Below are positions 7,897 through 16,159 of a stretch of DNA of 64,000 nucleotides, piece by piece. The DNA comes from Fibrobacter succinogenes. Lineage in GTDB: Bacteria; Fibrobacterota; Fibrobacteria; Fibrobacterales; Fibrobacteraceae. Each line of letters begins with the position of its first letter. Position 1 is the stretch's first letter. The position numbers and the translations under genes are program-made. The stretch covers positions 1 through 64,000 of the forward strand of contig CACZAD010000010.1 in the NCBI GenBank assembly GCA_902779055.1, given 5' to 3'. The notes beneath the pieces are model-generated. The model was not told the DNA's origin, searched no databases, and was given only the letters and a program-made list of their open reading frames with translations.

Positions 7897-9099
7897 ATGA
7901 ACAAAAAACTTATTGCAGTTACTTTTGCTGCGAGCCTTTTTGCAGCATGCGGTAGCGATTCTTCGAACAACGCAAGCTCTGATTCGGATGATTACAAACG
8001 CGAATTTGCAACTTCCATTTCGACTGGTGAAACGATGTTTATCGGCACGATGTCTTTGGAACATACGGATGATTTGGGCAAGGACTTTGTCGAAGTCGGT
8101 ACGCGTGCAGGCGTTGTCTATTATGATAATTCTTTGTTCATTGCCGATTTGGATGTTGGTTCCATTTCCCGCTACAGCTTGGCTGAAAACAATAAGCTTG
8201 GTAAGGTAACGGCAAAGCTTACGCTTGCTGGGACTTGGGCTAATCATATTTATTTTGTCAACGAGGAAAAGGCTTATTTGGGCGGCATGCTCGATTCCTT
8301 GATTATCATCAACCCGAAAACCATGAAGAAGACGGGCGCCATAGACCTTTCCAAGTACAAGGATAAGGACGCTCTCGTGGTGAGCCCGGGAACTGGCGTG
8401 ATTGTTGACGGTCGCCTCTATGTAGGTCTCTTGCAGAACGTGAACGATTATGCTACGGGTAATGAAGCCCAGGTCGCTATCATCGATGTCAATAAGGATA
8501 AAGTAATTGATGTTGCGAAGGATGACCGCATTGCTGCTGTGGGTTCCTTGGATGACTCCCAGAATCAGTCCTTCGTTGTGCTTGACGGTTACATTTACTG
8601 CTACAGTAACGCTTCTTGGGGCTACGCTCCGGGCCAAGTTGATGGCTTCCTCCGTATCAAGGTGGGCGAAACCAAGTTCGACACAAAGTATATCTGGAAG
8701 GTCAGCGAAGAAGTTGGCATCAAGAACCTTACGGAAAAGGGCAACTTCAAGTATCTCTCTCCGGCAACGTACCCGTCGGAAGATGGCTATGTCTATGCCT
8801 TCTTGAACGTGATGGTGGATTTGCAGCAAACTTGGACAGATATGGATAGCTACCACAATAACACTTGCAAGCCGGTGCAGGTTGATCTTGCCAACAAGAA
8901 GATCAAGGCTTTGCCGATTGGTTATTCTTCGAGCTGGGCTAGCTACGGCAAGTATGTTGAAGATGATGGCAAGGTGATCTTTGCAGTCTCTACTGAAGAA
9001 GACGGCAATGCATACTTCCGCTATGATCCGAAGACGGATAAGGCTAAGAAGATTGCTAAGGCTGAACAGATCCCGATGTGGATTGTGCCGCTGAAGTAA
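7897..9099 (+). CDS. Surface-type lipoprotein with propeller-like repeats (DUF4374/XusB-like), receptor partner 1
   Basis: The 400-residue product has a signal peptide with lipobox FAAC (Cys about 18) and a Ser/Asn/Asp-rich linker, then a beta-rich body with recurring short blocks of the form D.DGR/G.IY..., for example VDGRLYVGLL, LDGYIYCYSNA and EDGYVYAFL. It is homologous to the lipoprotein at 16160 over most of its length (shared IDLS.Y, GETKFD/GETEFD, VAIIDV). The layout recalls the DUF4374-like lipoproteins that accompany TonB-dependent receptors in Bacteroidota, such as XusB, which binds a siderophore. It is followed by its own receptor gene, so a role in capturing the ferric siderophore at the cell surface is likely but inferred; the family name is from resemblance only. 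Confidence 0.7.
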   Translation: MNKKLIAVTFAASLFAACGSDSSNNASSDSDDYKREFATSISTGETMFIGTMSLEHTDDLGKDFVEVGTRAGVVYYDNSLFIADLDVGSISRYSLAENNKLGKVTAKLTLAGTWANHIYFVNEEKAYLGGMLDSLIIINPKTMKKTGAIDLSKYKDKDALVVSPGTGVIVDGRLYVGLLQNVNDYATGNEAQVAIIDVNKDKVIDVAKDDRIAAVGSLDDSQNQSFVVLDGYIYCYSNASWGYAPGQVDGFLRIKVGETKFDTKYIWKVSEEVGIKNLTEKGNFKYLSPATYPSEDGYVYAFLNVMVDLQQTWTDMDSYHNNTCKPVQVDLANKKIKALPIGYSSSWASYGKYVEDDGKVIFAVSTEEDGNAYFRYDPKTDKAKKIAKAEQIPMWIVPLK

Positions 9100-9116
9100 T
9101 GATGCTTTGATAAAAG

Positions 9117-9184
9117 GTGACCCCGGAACAAGTCCGGGGTGACAGTATGGGGTAGGTGGCCCCGGAACAAGTCCGGGGAGACAT
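9117..9184. repeat. Two copies of a dispersed CCCCGGAAC-AAGTCCGGGG palindrome
   Basis: Two 19-base palindromes CCCCGGAACAAGTCCGGGG lie at 9121-9139 and 9160-9178, each flanked by GTGAC or GAGAC. They are the minus-strand form of the TCATCCCGGAC...GTCCGGGAT repeats seen elsewhere in the window. They lie between the lipoprotein and receptor genes of one operon and could act as RNA hairpins in the message. Confidence 0.9.
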
Positions 9185-9214
9185 TGTAAAAAGTAGTTCT
9201 GGGTTTTATTGAAG

Positions 9215-11416
9215 ATGAATATTCGTAAGTTTGCTATTGCTTTTGCGGCGTTTGCCGCTATTTCTGCTTATGCGCAGGATGACGAAGTAACTTCGTTTGA
9301 AGATTTTGATGAACCGGTCGCAGAAAGTTCTGCTGCGGGTGCTTCCGCAAGTTCCGAAGATGTGACGAAGCTGGATTTGCTTTCGGTCGAGACGGAATCC
9401 GAGGCGGAACAGGCCGCCATTGCAAAACAGGTCGAAACGGTTTCCACCATTGATGCCGCTGAATTGCAAAATACGAGCAAGACTGTTTCCAAGGCGATCA
9501 ATTCTGCATCTGGCGTGAAAGTGCGCAAGTCCGGCGGAATGGGCAGCGAAGGCAAGATCAATATTCGCGGCATGGAAGGCAAGAACATCAAGGTGCTTGT
9601 CAACGGTGTTCCTGTCGAAACGCAGGGAAATTTGGGAATTGACGATATTCCCATCGACCAGATTGCTGATATTGAAGTCTATAAGGGCTACATTCCGGCA
9701 CGTTTTGCGACTGATGGCGCGGGCGGTGCCATTAACATTGTGACTAAGAAACGCAATGCAAATTCGGTTGACGCCTCTTACAGTTTTTCGAGCTTCAATA
9801 CGCACAAAGCTTCCGTTGCCGCAAGCCATTTGATTGATAGCATTGCGGGTGCAGCAAGCCTTGAAATTGGCGTGTCCGGCTACTTTAACCATTCCGATAA
9901 CAATTATGAATTTACTTCGCCGTACATGAAGAGTTCTACGGGCGAGGATACGAGTGTTGTTCGCGATCACGACCATTACACATCTTACAATGTTCAGACT
10001 TTTGCGAACTTGATGAACGCCTGGTTTGACCAGATTTCGCTAGGTGCAAGCTTTGGCGCTTTTGACAAGCAGATCCAAGGAATTGAAAATCGCATTGTAG
10101 AATCTAGGGCCGAAGGCTATAATTTTGGAGCTTCGCTCGGGCTTGATAAGAAGAACTTCTTTGCGAAAAACTTGAATTTCGGTGACTATTTTTCGTTTGG
10201 CTTTGCCGAAAATAAAATTACCGATACGAGCCGAGTCCATTGCCGTAACTGGTTCAGCTGCGATACGGCGCAAAAGAATGTGGGCGAACTCGTGTCCATG
10301 GGACTCCCGAGATTGCGCACTGTGCAGGTGTACGATTTCAATAACTTGCTGAATTTTGATTACCAGTTTATTAAGGATCAAAAGATTTACTGGAATACGC
10401 TTATTAGGTACCACAAGGAAAATCCTGAAGACGATTACGGTTCTGAAAAAGCTCAGTTTAATACGGCGGGGCTCCCGGGAGAAGTTTTCTCGGTGACGAC
10501 GGGACTTTCTCTTGAAGATAATTTCTTTGATTCGCGCTTCCAGAATCTTCTCGGTTTCAAGTTCCATTATATGAAGGCTGAAATTTCGAATATGCCGACG
10601 AGTCTTCTGATTGAACCTGCGGTAGAATCGAACGATTATCATGATTTTAGTTATGATGAAAGCTTGATGTTCAAGGTCGCAAAGCCTCTTTCGATGAAGG
10701 CTTCGTATCAGCATGCCGTGCGCTTGCCGACTCCTGAAGAACTCTTTGGCGATGGCATTCGCGTGAGTGCGGCGACAAGCCTCAAGCCTGAACAGGCTGA
10801 TAATTTCAACTTTGGAATTTCTGTAGACTTGCAGGAATTGCCGCTTGTGACAAGGCTCCGCTTTGATGGCGACGTGTTTTATTCGTACTACAAGAATCGA
10901 ATCCATTATATGAGTTCGGCTCAGATGTCGACGCCTTACTTTAATATGAATCCGATCCGTAGCTGGGGTTACGAAGGTGACGTAAAACTGGATGCGAATG
11001 AATGGATTATGCTTGGAACGAACTGGACTTTCCAGGACTTGCGCAATATGAAATATACGGCAAAGCAGGGCGTCCCCAAGAATGCGATTGTTCCGAACAT
11101 CCCGCGGTTCTTTATGAATTATCTCGCGGAATTCCATATTGGCGATTTGTTCAGCAAGGAAGACTTTTTGAAAGTCTGGTGGTCCGCAAATTATACGGAT
11201 GAATTTTATTACGGCTGGAAAATTAGCTCCCGCCAGAGCCGTAAAATTAAAGCCTCGTTCACGCAGGATATTGGCGTTGAATATTCCCTGTGGGACAATA
11301 AGTTTGGCTGGAGCTTTGAAGTTGATAACCTGATGGATGGCGAATCGTTCGATAAGTTTGGTGAAAGTAAACCGGGTAGAAGTTTTGCTACAAAGATTCG
11401 CTACAGTTTTAAATAG
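9215..11416 (+). CDS. TonB-dependent outer-membrane receptor 1 (siderophore-type)
   Basis: A 733-residue receptor: signal peptide ending near SAYAQ (about residue 21), an acidic low-complexity stretch, a possible TonB-box segment LDLLSVETESE (about residues 50-60), a plug domain with INIRGMEGKNIKVLVNGVP and DIEVYKGY plus GGAINIVTKK, then a 22-strand-type barrel ending in an aromatic residue (RYSFK). The C-terminal Phe (next to last) fits barrel insertion. It is a paralogue of the receptor at 13882 (shared plug motifs and LSVE.ESEAE segment). ATG 9215 is chosen over an in-frame TTG at 9209. It lies between its lipoprotein partner and feoAB in one operon, so ferric-siderophore uptake is the likely role; the ligand is not readable. 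Confidence 0.9.
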   Translation: MNIRKFAIAFAAFAAISAYAQDDEVTSFEDFDEPVAESSAAGASASSEDVTKLDLLSVETESEAEQAAIAKQVETVSTIDAAELQNTSKTVSKAINSASGVKVRKSGGMGSEGKINIRGMEGKNIKVLVNGVPVETQGNLGIDDIPIDQIADIEVYKGYIPARFATDGAGGAINIVTKKRNANSVDASYSFSSFNTHKASVAASHLIDSIAGAASLEIGVSGYFNHSDNNYEFTSPYMKSSTGEDTSVVRDHDHYTSYNVQTFANLMNAWFDQISLGASFGAFDKQIQGIENRIVESRAEGYNFGASLGLDKKNFFAKNLNFGDYFSFGFAENKITDTSRVHCRNWFSCDTAQKNVGELVSMGLPRLRTVQVYDFNNLLNFDYQFIKDQKIYWNTLIRYHKENPEDDYGSEKAQFNTAGLPGEVFSVTTGLSLEDNFFDSRFQNLLGFKFHYMKAEISNMPTSLLIEPAVESNDYHDFSYDESLMFKVAKPLSMKASYQHAVRLPTPEELFGDGIRVSAATSLKPEQADNFNFGISVDLQELPLVTRLRFDGDVFYSYYKNRIHYMSSAQMSTPYFNMNPIRSWGYEGDVKLDANEWIMLGTNWTFQDLRNMKYTAKQGVPKNAIVPNIPRFFMNYLAEFHIGDLFSKEDFLKVWWSANYTDEFYYGWKISSRQSRKIKASFTQDIGVEYSLWDNKFGWSFEVDNLMDGESFDKFGESKPGRSFATKIRYSFK

Positions 11417-11431
11417 AAGGAGTTTGAAAGA

Positions 11432-11653
11432 ATGTGTTTGTCTGAATTACAGGAAAATCAAAAGGGCTTGATTCAAAAGATTAACGGGGATTCCCGATTC
11501 ATTTCTCGCGTGGTTTCGATGGGGCTCCCGCCGAGCAGTCCGTTCTTGGTGCTGCAAAATGATGGGCGTTCTCCGGTTCTTGTGTATTCGCACGATACAA
11601 TGATTGCGATTAACCGCAAGGAATGCGCTCAGATTGATGTGGAGATGGCATGA
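11432..11653 (+). CDS. feoA: FeoA-family ferrous iron transport protein
   Basis: A 73-residue SH3-like protein with the FeoA pattern: L..L..NQ.G.I..I..D....RVVSMGL at the start and a final beta strand around VYSHDTMIAINRKECAQIDV. FeoA is a small cytoplasmic partner of FeoB in Fe(II) uptake. AAGGAG precedes the ATG. Its stop overlaps the feoB start by ATGA, a sign of translational coupling. It follows the TonB receptor by 15 bases, so the outer-membrane and inner-membrane steps are in one transcript. Confidence 0.88.
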   Translation: MCLSELQENQKGLIQKINGDSRFISRVVSMGLPPSSPFLVLQNDGRSPVLVYSHDTMIAINRKECAQIDVEMA

Positions 11654-13683
11654 AAACGATAGCTTTGCTTGGCCAGCCGAATTCTGGTAAATCAACGCTG
11701 TTTAATGCTTTGACGGGCTCCCATCAGCATGTGGGAAACTGGCCCGGAAAAACGGTGGAACGGGCAGAAGGCTTTTTTTCGCATGGCGAAGAGCTTTATC
11801 GTGTTGTCGATTTGCCGGGTAGCTATGGGCTTACGGCGAATTCTGCCGAAGAAGTTGTGACTCGAAATTTTGTGGAACACGGTAATGCCGATATCGTCTG
11901 CATTATCGTTGATGCTTCGCAGTTGGAACGCAGCCTCTATATGCTTGCCGATTTTGCGGGGATTGAGCGCCCCGTGATGCTTGTCCTCAACATGATGGAT
12001 GTTGCCGAGCAAAAGGGCAAAAAGATTGATGTCCAGAAAATCGGAAAGCTATTGAACATTCCGGTACTCGGCTTTACTGCATCGGATCTGGACGGCTATC
12101 CGGTCTTTTTTGAAACTTTGAAAAATGCGATTGAAAAGCCTTCGGAAATTTCGTCGGAAAAGATCCGCGAATTGGCTTTGGCAAGTGCTTCGGAGGGTCG
12201 CGAATCTTCGCCGGTCGTGGTTCTTGAAAAGTTGATCGAAGACTTGAACTTTGGCAAACGTGAAAAGTTCTGGATTGTTTCGAAGCTTTTGGAAAATGAT
12301 ACGCTGGTCTATGCAGAAGTTGAAGCTGCTGTAAGCCCGGAACTTTGGCGCAAAATCCGGAATGTCCTTGATGATGAAGGACCGAACGGTGGGCTGATTA
12401 CGGGCGAGGCGAAGTACCGCTTTATTTCGGAAACGCTTCGCGAAGTCGCTTCGGCTGCCGCGAAAACCGTAAAGCTTTCGCGGTTTGACAAGATTGCGAC
12501 GCACCGCATCTGGGGAAAGTTTGTCGCTTTCTTCATTTTGGTGATTACGCTTGCAGTAAGCATGATGATTGCAGTTCCGATTATTGCGAGCTGCTTTGGG
12601 CTTCAGGGCGTTGTGGAACCGCTTGTGGTTCGTGCCTGTGAATCGCTTGGCTTGTGGCCTGCTGTATCGTCGTTCGTGAATAGCGTCATTGTGAGCGGGC
12701 TTGCCGTGACTGTCGCCATGATGGGCTTTGTCTTTGCGATTCTCGTGACTTTTGGTTTGATGGAAGATACGGGATACTTGGCGAGATCTTCGTATGTGTT
12801 CGATTCCTGGCTTTCATGCTTGGGGCTCCACGGAAAAGCTTTTATGCCCTTGGTTTCGGGGCTCGCTTGCACAGGCGGCGCTGTCTGCGGTACGCGCGTC
12901 CTCGATACTCGTGGGCAGCGCCTGTTTGCGATGGTGCTTTTGTGGTCGATTCCGTGCGGTGCCAAGGTTTCCGTGGTACTCTTCTTGGCGTCTGTTTTCT
13001 TTGGCTCGGCGGCTCCGCTGTTTGGCTTGATTTATGTGGCGATGATTTTTGCTTCGTTCTGGGTCTCGTCTAGGCTTTTTGGCCGCAAGCTTGTCCCTGT
13101 TGATGAACGCGTTGGAATGATTATGGAACTTCCGCCGTATCACAAGCCGCATTGGAAAATTTTGCTGAAGACGGTGTGCCGCAACGTATGGGAAGTGTTC
13201 AAGAAGGCGATTTTCGTTATTTGGCTGATCTCCCTTGTTTTCTGGATATTGTCCTATTCAAGGGATGGCCTTGTGGCACATAGCCTTCTTTACCGTATCG
13301 GAAATTTTATAGAGCCGTTTACGCAAATTTTTGGTATGCGCTGGCAGCTGTTTATTTCGTACCTGGGCGGTGTCTTTAGCAAGGAAGCTTCGCTTGGCGT
13401 GATGAGTGTTGTGTTCTCGAGTTCTACCGATGCGTTCTCGTTGATTGCTCGTAATGAGGCTGGGGCAAATCTTGGTGAAATGATGCGTGCCGCAGTGTCG
13501 CTCCCTGAGGCGTTGGCGTTTATTTTTGCGTCGATGTTCAATGTGCCTTGCGTGCTTACGATGGGAACGACGTATCGCGAAACGCGCTCTGCAAAATGGA
13601 CTGCCGCAATTGCGGGTTACTACTTTGCCATTTCGCTTGGTTTGGCGTTTATAGTTTACCACATTGCGTTGTGGGTGCTTTAG
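11650..13683 (+). CDS. feoB: FeoB-family ferrous iron transporter, divergent membrane core
   Basis: The 677-residue protein has an N-terminal GTPase domain (G1 GQPNSGKST at residues 8-16, G3 DLPGSYG near 56, G4 NMMD near 116), a helical spacer (about 160-280) and a membrane domain with two Gate-type halves. The GTPase powers or gates Fe(II) import through the membrane part. The usual FeoB motif GFGCNVPA is replaced by GLACTGGAVCGTR, and the later conserved SCSARLP region reads IPCGAKVSV; Cys and Pro positions remain but the surrounding sequence differs. Its length is a little short of the common 700-770 residues. ATGA overlap with feoA. It ends the operon lipoprotein-receptor-feoA-feoB, before a terminator. 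Confidence 0.88.
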   Translation: MKTIALLGQPNSGKSTLFNALTGSHQHVGNWPGKTVERAEGFFSHGEELYRVVDLPGSYGLTANSAEEVVTRNFVEHGNADIVCIIVDASQLERSLYMLADFAGIERPVMLVLNMMDVAEQKGKKIDVQKIGKLLNIPVLGFTASDLDGYPVFFETLKNAIEKPSEISSEKIRELALASASEGRESSPVVVLEKLIEDLNFGKREKFWIVSKLLENDTLVYAEVEAAVSPELWRKIRNVLDDEGPNGGLITGEAKYRFISETLREVASAAAKTVKLSRFDKIATHRIWGKFVAFFILVITLAVSMMIAVPIIASCFGLQGVVEPLVVRACESLGLWPAVSSFVNSVIVSGLAVTVAMMGFVFAILVTFGLMEDTGYLARSSYVFDSWLSCLGLHGKAFMPLVSGLACTGGAVCGTRVLDTRGQRLFAMVLLWSIPCGAKVSVVLFLASVFFGSAAPLFGLIYVAMIFASFWVSSRLFGRKLVPVDERVGMIMELPPYHKPHWKILLKTVCRNVWEVFKKAIFVIWLISLVFWILSYSRDGLVAHSLLYRIGNFIEPFTQIFGMRWQLFISYLGGVFSKEASLGVMSVVFSSSTDAFSLIARNEAGANLGEMMRAAVSLPEALAFIFASMFNVPCVLTMGTTYRETRSAKWTAAIAGYYFAISLGLAFIVYHIALWVL

Positions 13684-13718
13684 GACTTCTTCGAAAACCC
13701 AGACTACCATAGAAGAGG

Positions 13719-13757
13719 GTGTGGCGTGCCGAACGGTGCGCCATACTTTTTTTATTT
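13719..13757 (+). terminator. Terminator after feoB
   Basis: Stem TGTGGCGTGCC / GGTGCGCCATA with a GAAC loop, followed by seven or more T residues. Together with the upstream CCAGACTACCATAGAAGA it is clearly related to the terminator at 17591-17638, so the two receptor operons share a 3' end. Confidence 0.85.
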
Positions 13758-13770
13758 GGAAAGTTAACCT

Positions 13771-13807
13771 TGTCTAATCGGATTGTTTTGAAACTGCTTA
13801 GAGTAGA
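13771..13807 (+). promoter_or_regulatory. Iron-regulon element, copy upstream of receptor 2
   Basis: A 37-base element beginning TGTCTAATCGGATT and ending TTAGAGTAGA agrees with a copy upstream of tonB (43985-44021) at about 31 of 37 positions, over both ends. It starts 110 bases before the receptor ATG. A shorter related sequence lies before the araC gene. It is a likely binding site for the AraC/PchR-type regulator, or part of a promoter; the binding protein is inferred. Confidence 0.7.
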
Positions 13808-13881
13808 TGAATGCGTGACTTTGAATTTATCTTTACTCGTCAATTTTTGATTGGAATTGAAAAGTAAACGGGTGGATAAAG

Positions 13882-16095
13882 ATGAATAAGGTTCTTGCTT
13901 CTGTCGCTCTTTCTTCGCTTTGCGCTTTTGCGCAGACTGAAGAAGTCACAAGCTATGACGACTCATTTTTTGATGAGCCTGCGGCAGTGAATGAGGATCC
14001 TGCACCGACTGCTTCGAATTCTGAAAGTGTTGCAAAACCCTCTGATGTTACGGTTCTTGATGGATTGTCTGTGGAAGATGAATCTGAAGCAGAATCTGCA
14101 CCGGTAGATACAAAGACGAAGGCGGAATCGGTCAAGGTCTTGGATACAAAGGAATTGCAGGGCTCCAGTGCGACGGTTGCCGAGGCGACCAATCGTTCTA
14201 GTGGCGTGAAGATTCGCCAATCGGGTGGCCTTGGGGGTGAAAGTAAAATTAATATCCGTGGGATGGAAGGCAAGAACGTGAAAGTCCTTGTCGATGGGGT
14301 TCCGGTCAATAATGGCAATGGTGACTTGTCTGTAAATGATATACCGATAGATAAAATTGATCGCATCGAAGTTTATAAAAGCTATGTACCTGAACGTTTT
14401 GCGACGGATGGCATGGGCGGTGTCATCAACATCGTGACGCATAATTTGCCGGAAAGTTCTATTGGTGGGTCATATTCTTTTGGTAGCTTCAATACCCATA
14501 AGGCTTCGCTTGATGCCAAGTATGTCTGGGTTACGGATTCCTCGAAAAACCGCTCTGTAGAAACGGGCCTTTCGGCTTACTACAACTATTCCGATAACGA
14601 TTATGAATTTACCACGCCGTATATGGATACGACGGTGACGCGTGAACATGATCGCTATTATAGCTATAGCATTGCACCTTTTGTCAACATGAACCGTTTC
14701 TGGTTTGATCGGATTTCGTTGGGTGCAAGTTTTGGCGGAATGAATAAGGAAATCCAGTCGACGGCGCATCGTGTTGAGGATGCTTTTGCCGATGCTTGGG
14801 GATACGGGGTTTCTTTAGGACTTGAAAAGACGGATTTGTTTGTGAAGGGGCTTTCTGCCGGGTTGTCTGTCAATTTTAATTACAGCAAGGACCGTATTGT
14901 TGATACGAGCTATGTGTATTACTTTGGCTGGGACAAGGAAAATTTCCGTAAGTCCAAAATGATGTCTGGCGAAATTTCTATGGGTAGTGCGGCACTTTTG
15001 GAACGTAAAAATTATACGTTTACCTTGCCCTGGAATGTCGACTATGAGTTTTTTAAAGAACATAAACTTTCGTGGAGCGGACTTTATCGCTATGAATCGC
15101 AAGATCCCAAGGATAAGTTGGCAAAAGCAGGTGTGAAGGTGAACAAGGCGGGCTTCCCTGGTTATAGCCATTCTTTGGTGACGGGGCTTTCGCTTGAAAA
15201 TAATTTCTTTGATAAGCTGATCCAGAATGTTATTGGAATAAAGGGTTACTACTATTCCATAGCGGCAGAGGATGATGGCGAAAACCGAATCCAGCAGCTT
15301 ACGGAAGATGATGTAAGCAATAAGGATTTTGGTTTTAGTGAAAATTTACGAATACAGATTATTCCTCAGTTTGCAGTGAAGGGCGGTTACCAGCATAGTT
15401 TGCGTTTCCCGACCCGTGAAGAAATTTTTGGTGATGGAATGTATGTGCAGTGCGCTCCAAATTTGAAACCTGAATTTTCGGATAACTTTACGGCTGGCGC
15501 AGAACTCGATTTGGACAGGATCCCGTTGTTGTTACGTCTGCATTTAGATTTTAATTGGTTCTACTTGCTGATGGATGACCGCATTTATTGGAACAATTAT
15601 GCGTCGATTCCGCGTCCGTACTACAACAGCGTGGGTACGAAAACTACTGGTTTTGAAGTTGACGTGTCCGTTGATGTGAATGAATATATCGCACTTTCTT
15701 TTAACTTGACAAAACAAGATGCCGAAAGCCGCGAAACGGATATGTCTTATGGCATTGCTAAAGGATTGACTGTTCCGAATACACCGACATTCTATATGAA
15801 TTTTGGCGCGGAATTCCATATTGGAGACTTGTTCTTCCGCGATGACTTTTTCAAGCTTTACTGGTTCGCGAATTACACGGATGACTATTACTATAGCTGG
15901 AAAGTTTCAGCGAAACAGGACCGTACAATTCCCAGTTCGTTCTCTCAAGATATAGGTGTTGAATATTCCATTATGGCCAATAAGCTTTCGTGGAGCATTG
16001 ATGTCAGGAATTTTACGGATGAACTTGTCTATGACAAGTATGGAGAGTCGAAACCGGGGCGCGCATTTGCGACTAAGATAAAGTTTTCGCTTTAA
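13882..16095 (+). CDS. TonB-dependent outer-membrane receptor 2 (siderophore-type)
   Basis: A 737-residue receptor paralogous to the one at 9215. Signal peptide to about residue 17 (CAFAQ), acidic spacer, possible TonB-box region VLDGLSVEDESE (about residues 58-69), plug domain with INIRGMEGKNVKVLVDGVP, RIEVYKSYVP and GGVINIVTH, then the barrel ending RAFATKIKFSL. Charged and aromatic loops differ from receptor 1, so the two may bind different iron complexes or different forms of one. It stands in its own operon with the lipoprotein at 16160, behind the 37-base regulatory element. A GGTGGATAAAG sits before the ATG as a weak ribosome site. Family call is certain; ligand inferred from context. 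Confidence 0.9.
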   Translation: MNKVLASVALSSLCAFAQTEEVTSYDDSFFDEPAAVNEDPAPTASNSESVAKPSDVTVLDGLSVEDESEAESAPVDTKTKAESVKVLDTKELQGSSATVAEATNRSSGVKIRQSGGLGGESKINIRGMEGKNVKVLVDGVPVNNGNGDLSVNDIPIDKIDRIEVYKSYVPERFATDGMGGVINIVTHNLPESSIGGSYSFGSFNTHKASLDAKYVWVTDSSKNRSVETGLSAYYNYSDNDYEFTTPYMDTTVTREHDRYYSYSIAPFVNMNRFWFDRISLGASFGGMNKEIQSTAHRVEDAFADAWGYGVSLGLEKTDLFVKGLSAGLSVNFNYSKDRIVDTSYVYYFGWDKENFRKSKMMSGEISMGSAALLERKNYTFTLPWNVDYEFFKEHKLSWSGLYRYESQDPKDKLAKAGVKVNKAGFPGYSHSLVTGLSLENNFFDKLIQNVIGIKGYYYSIAAEDDGENRIQQLTEDDVSNKDFGFSENLRIQIIPQFAVKGGYQHSLRFPTREEIFGDGMYVQCAPNLKPEFSDNFTAGAELDLDRIPLLLRLHLDFNWFYLLMDDRIYWNNYASIPRPYYNSVGTKTTGFEVDVSVDVNEYIALSFNLTKQDAESRETDMSYGIAKGLTVPNTPTFYMNFGAEFHIGDLFFRDDFFKLYWFANYTDDYYYSWKVSAKQDRTIPSSFSQDIGVEYSIMANKLSWSIDVRNFTDELVYDKYGESKPGRAFATKIKFSL

Positions 16096-16101
16096 AGGAG
16101 A

Positions 16102-16119
16102 TGCCCGCTTTCGCGGGTA
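16102..16119 (+). other. Intercistronic hairpin between receptor 2 and its lipoprotein
   Basis: TGCCCGC TTTC GCGGGTA forms a short, stable hairpin 7 bases past the receptor stop and has no T-run. It could adjust message stability so that the small lipoprotein is made in other amounts than the receptor. This is an inference from position. Confidence 0.5.
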
Positions 16120-16159
16120 TGGCAAGACGAAGTTTTAACAAATAAAAAAGGAAAAAACA

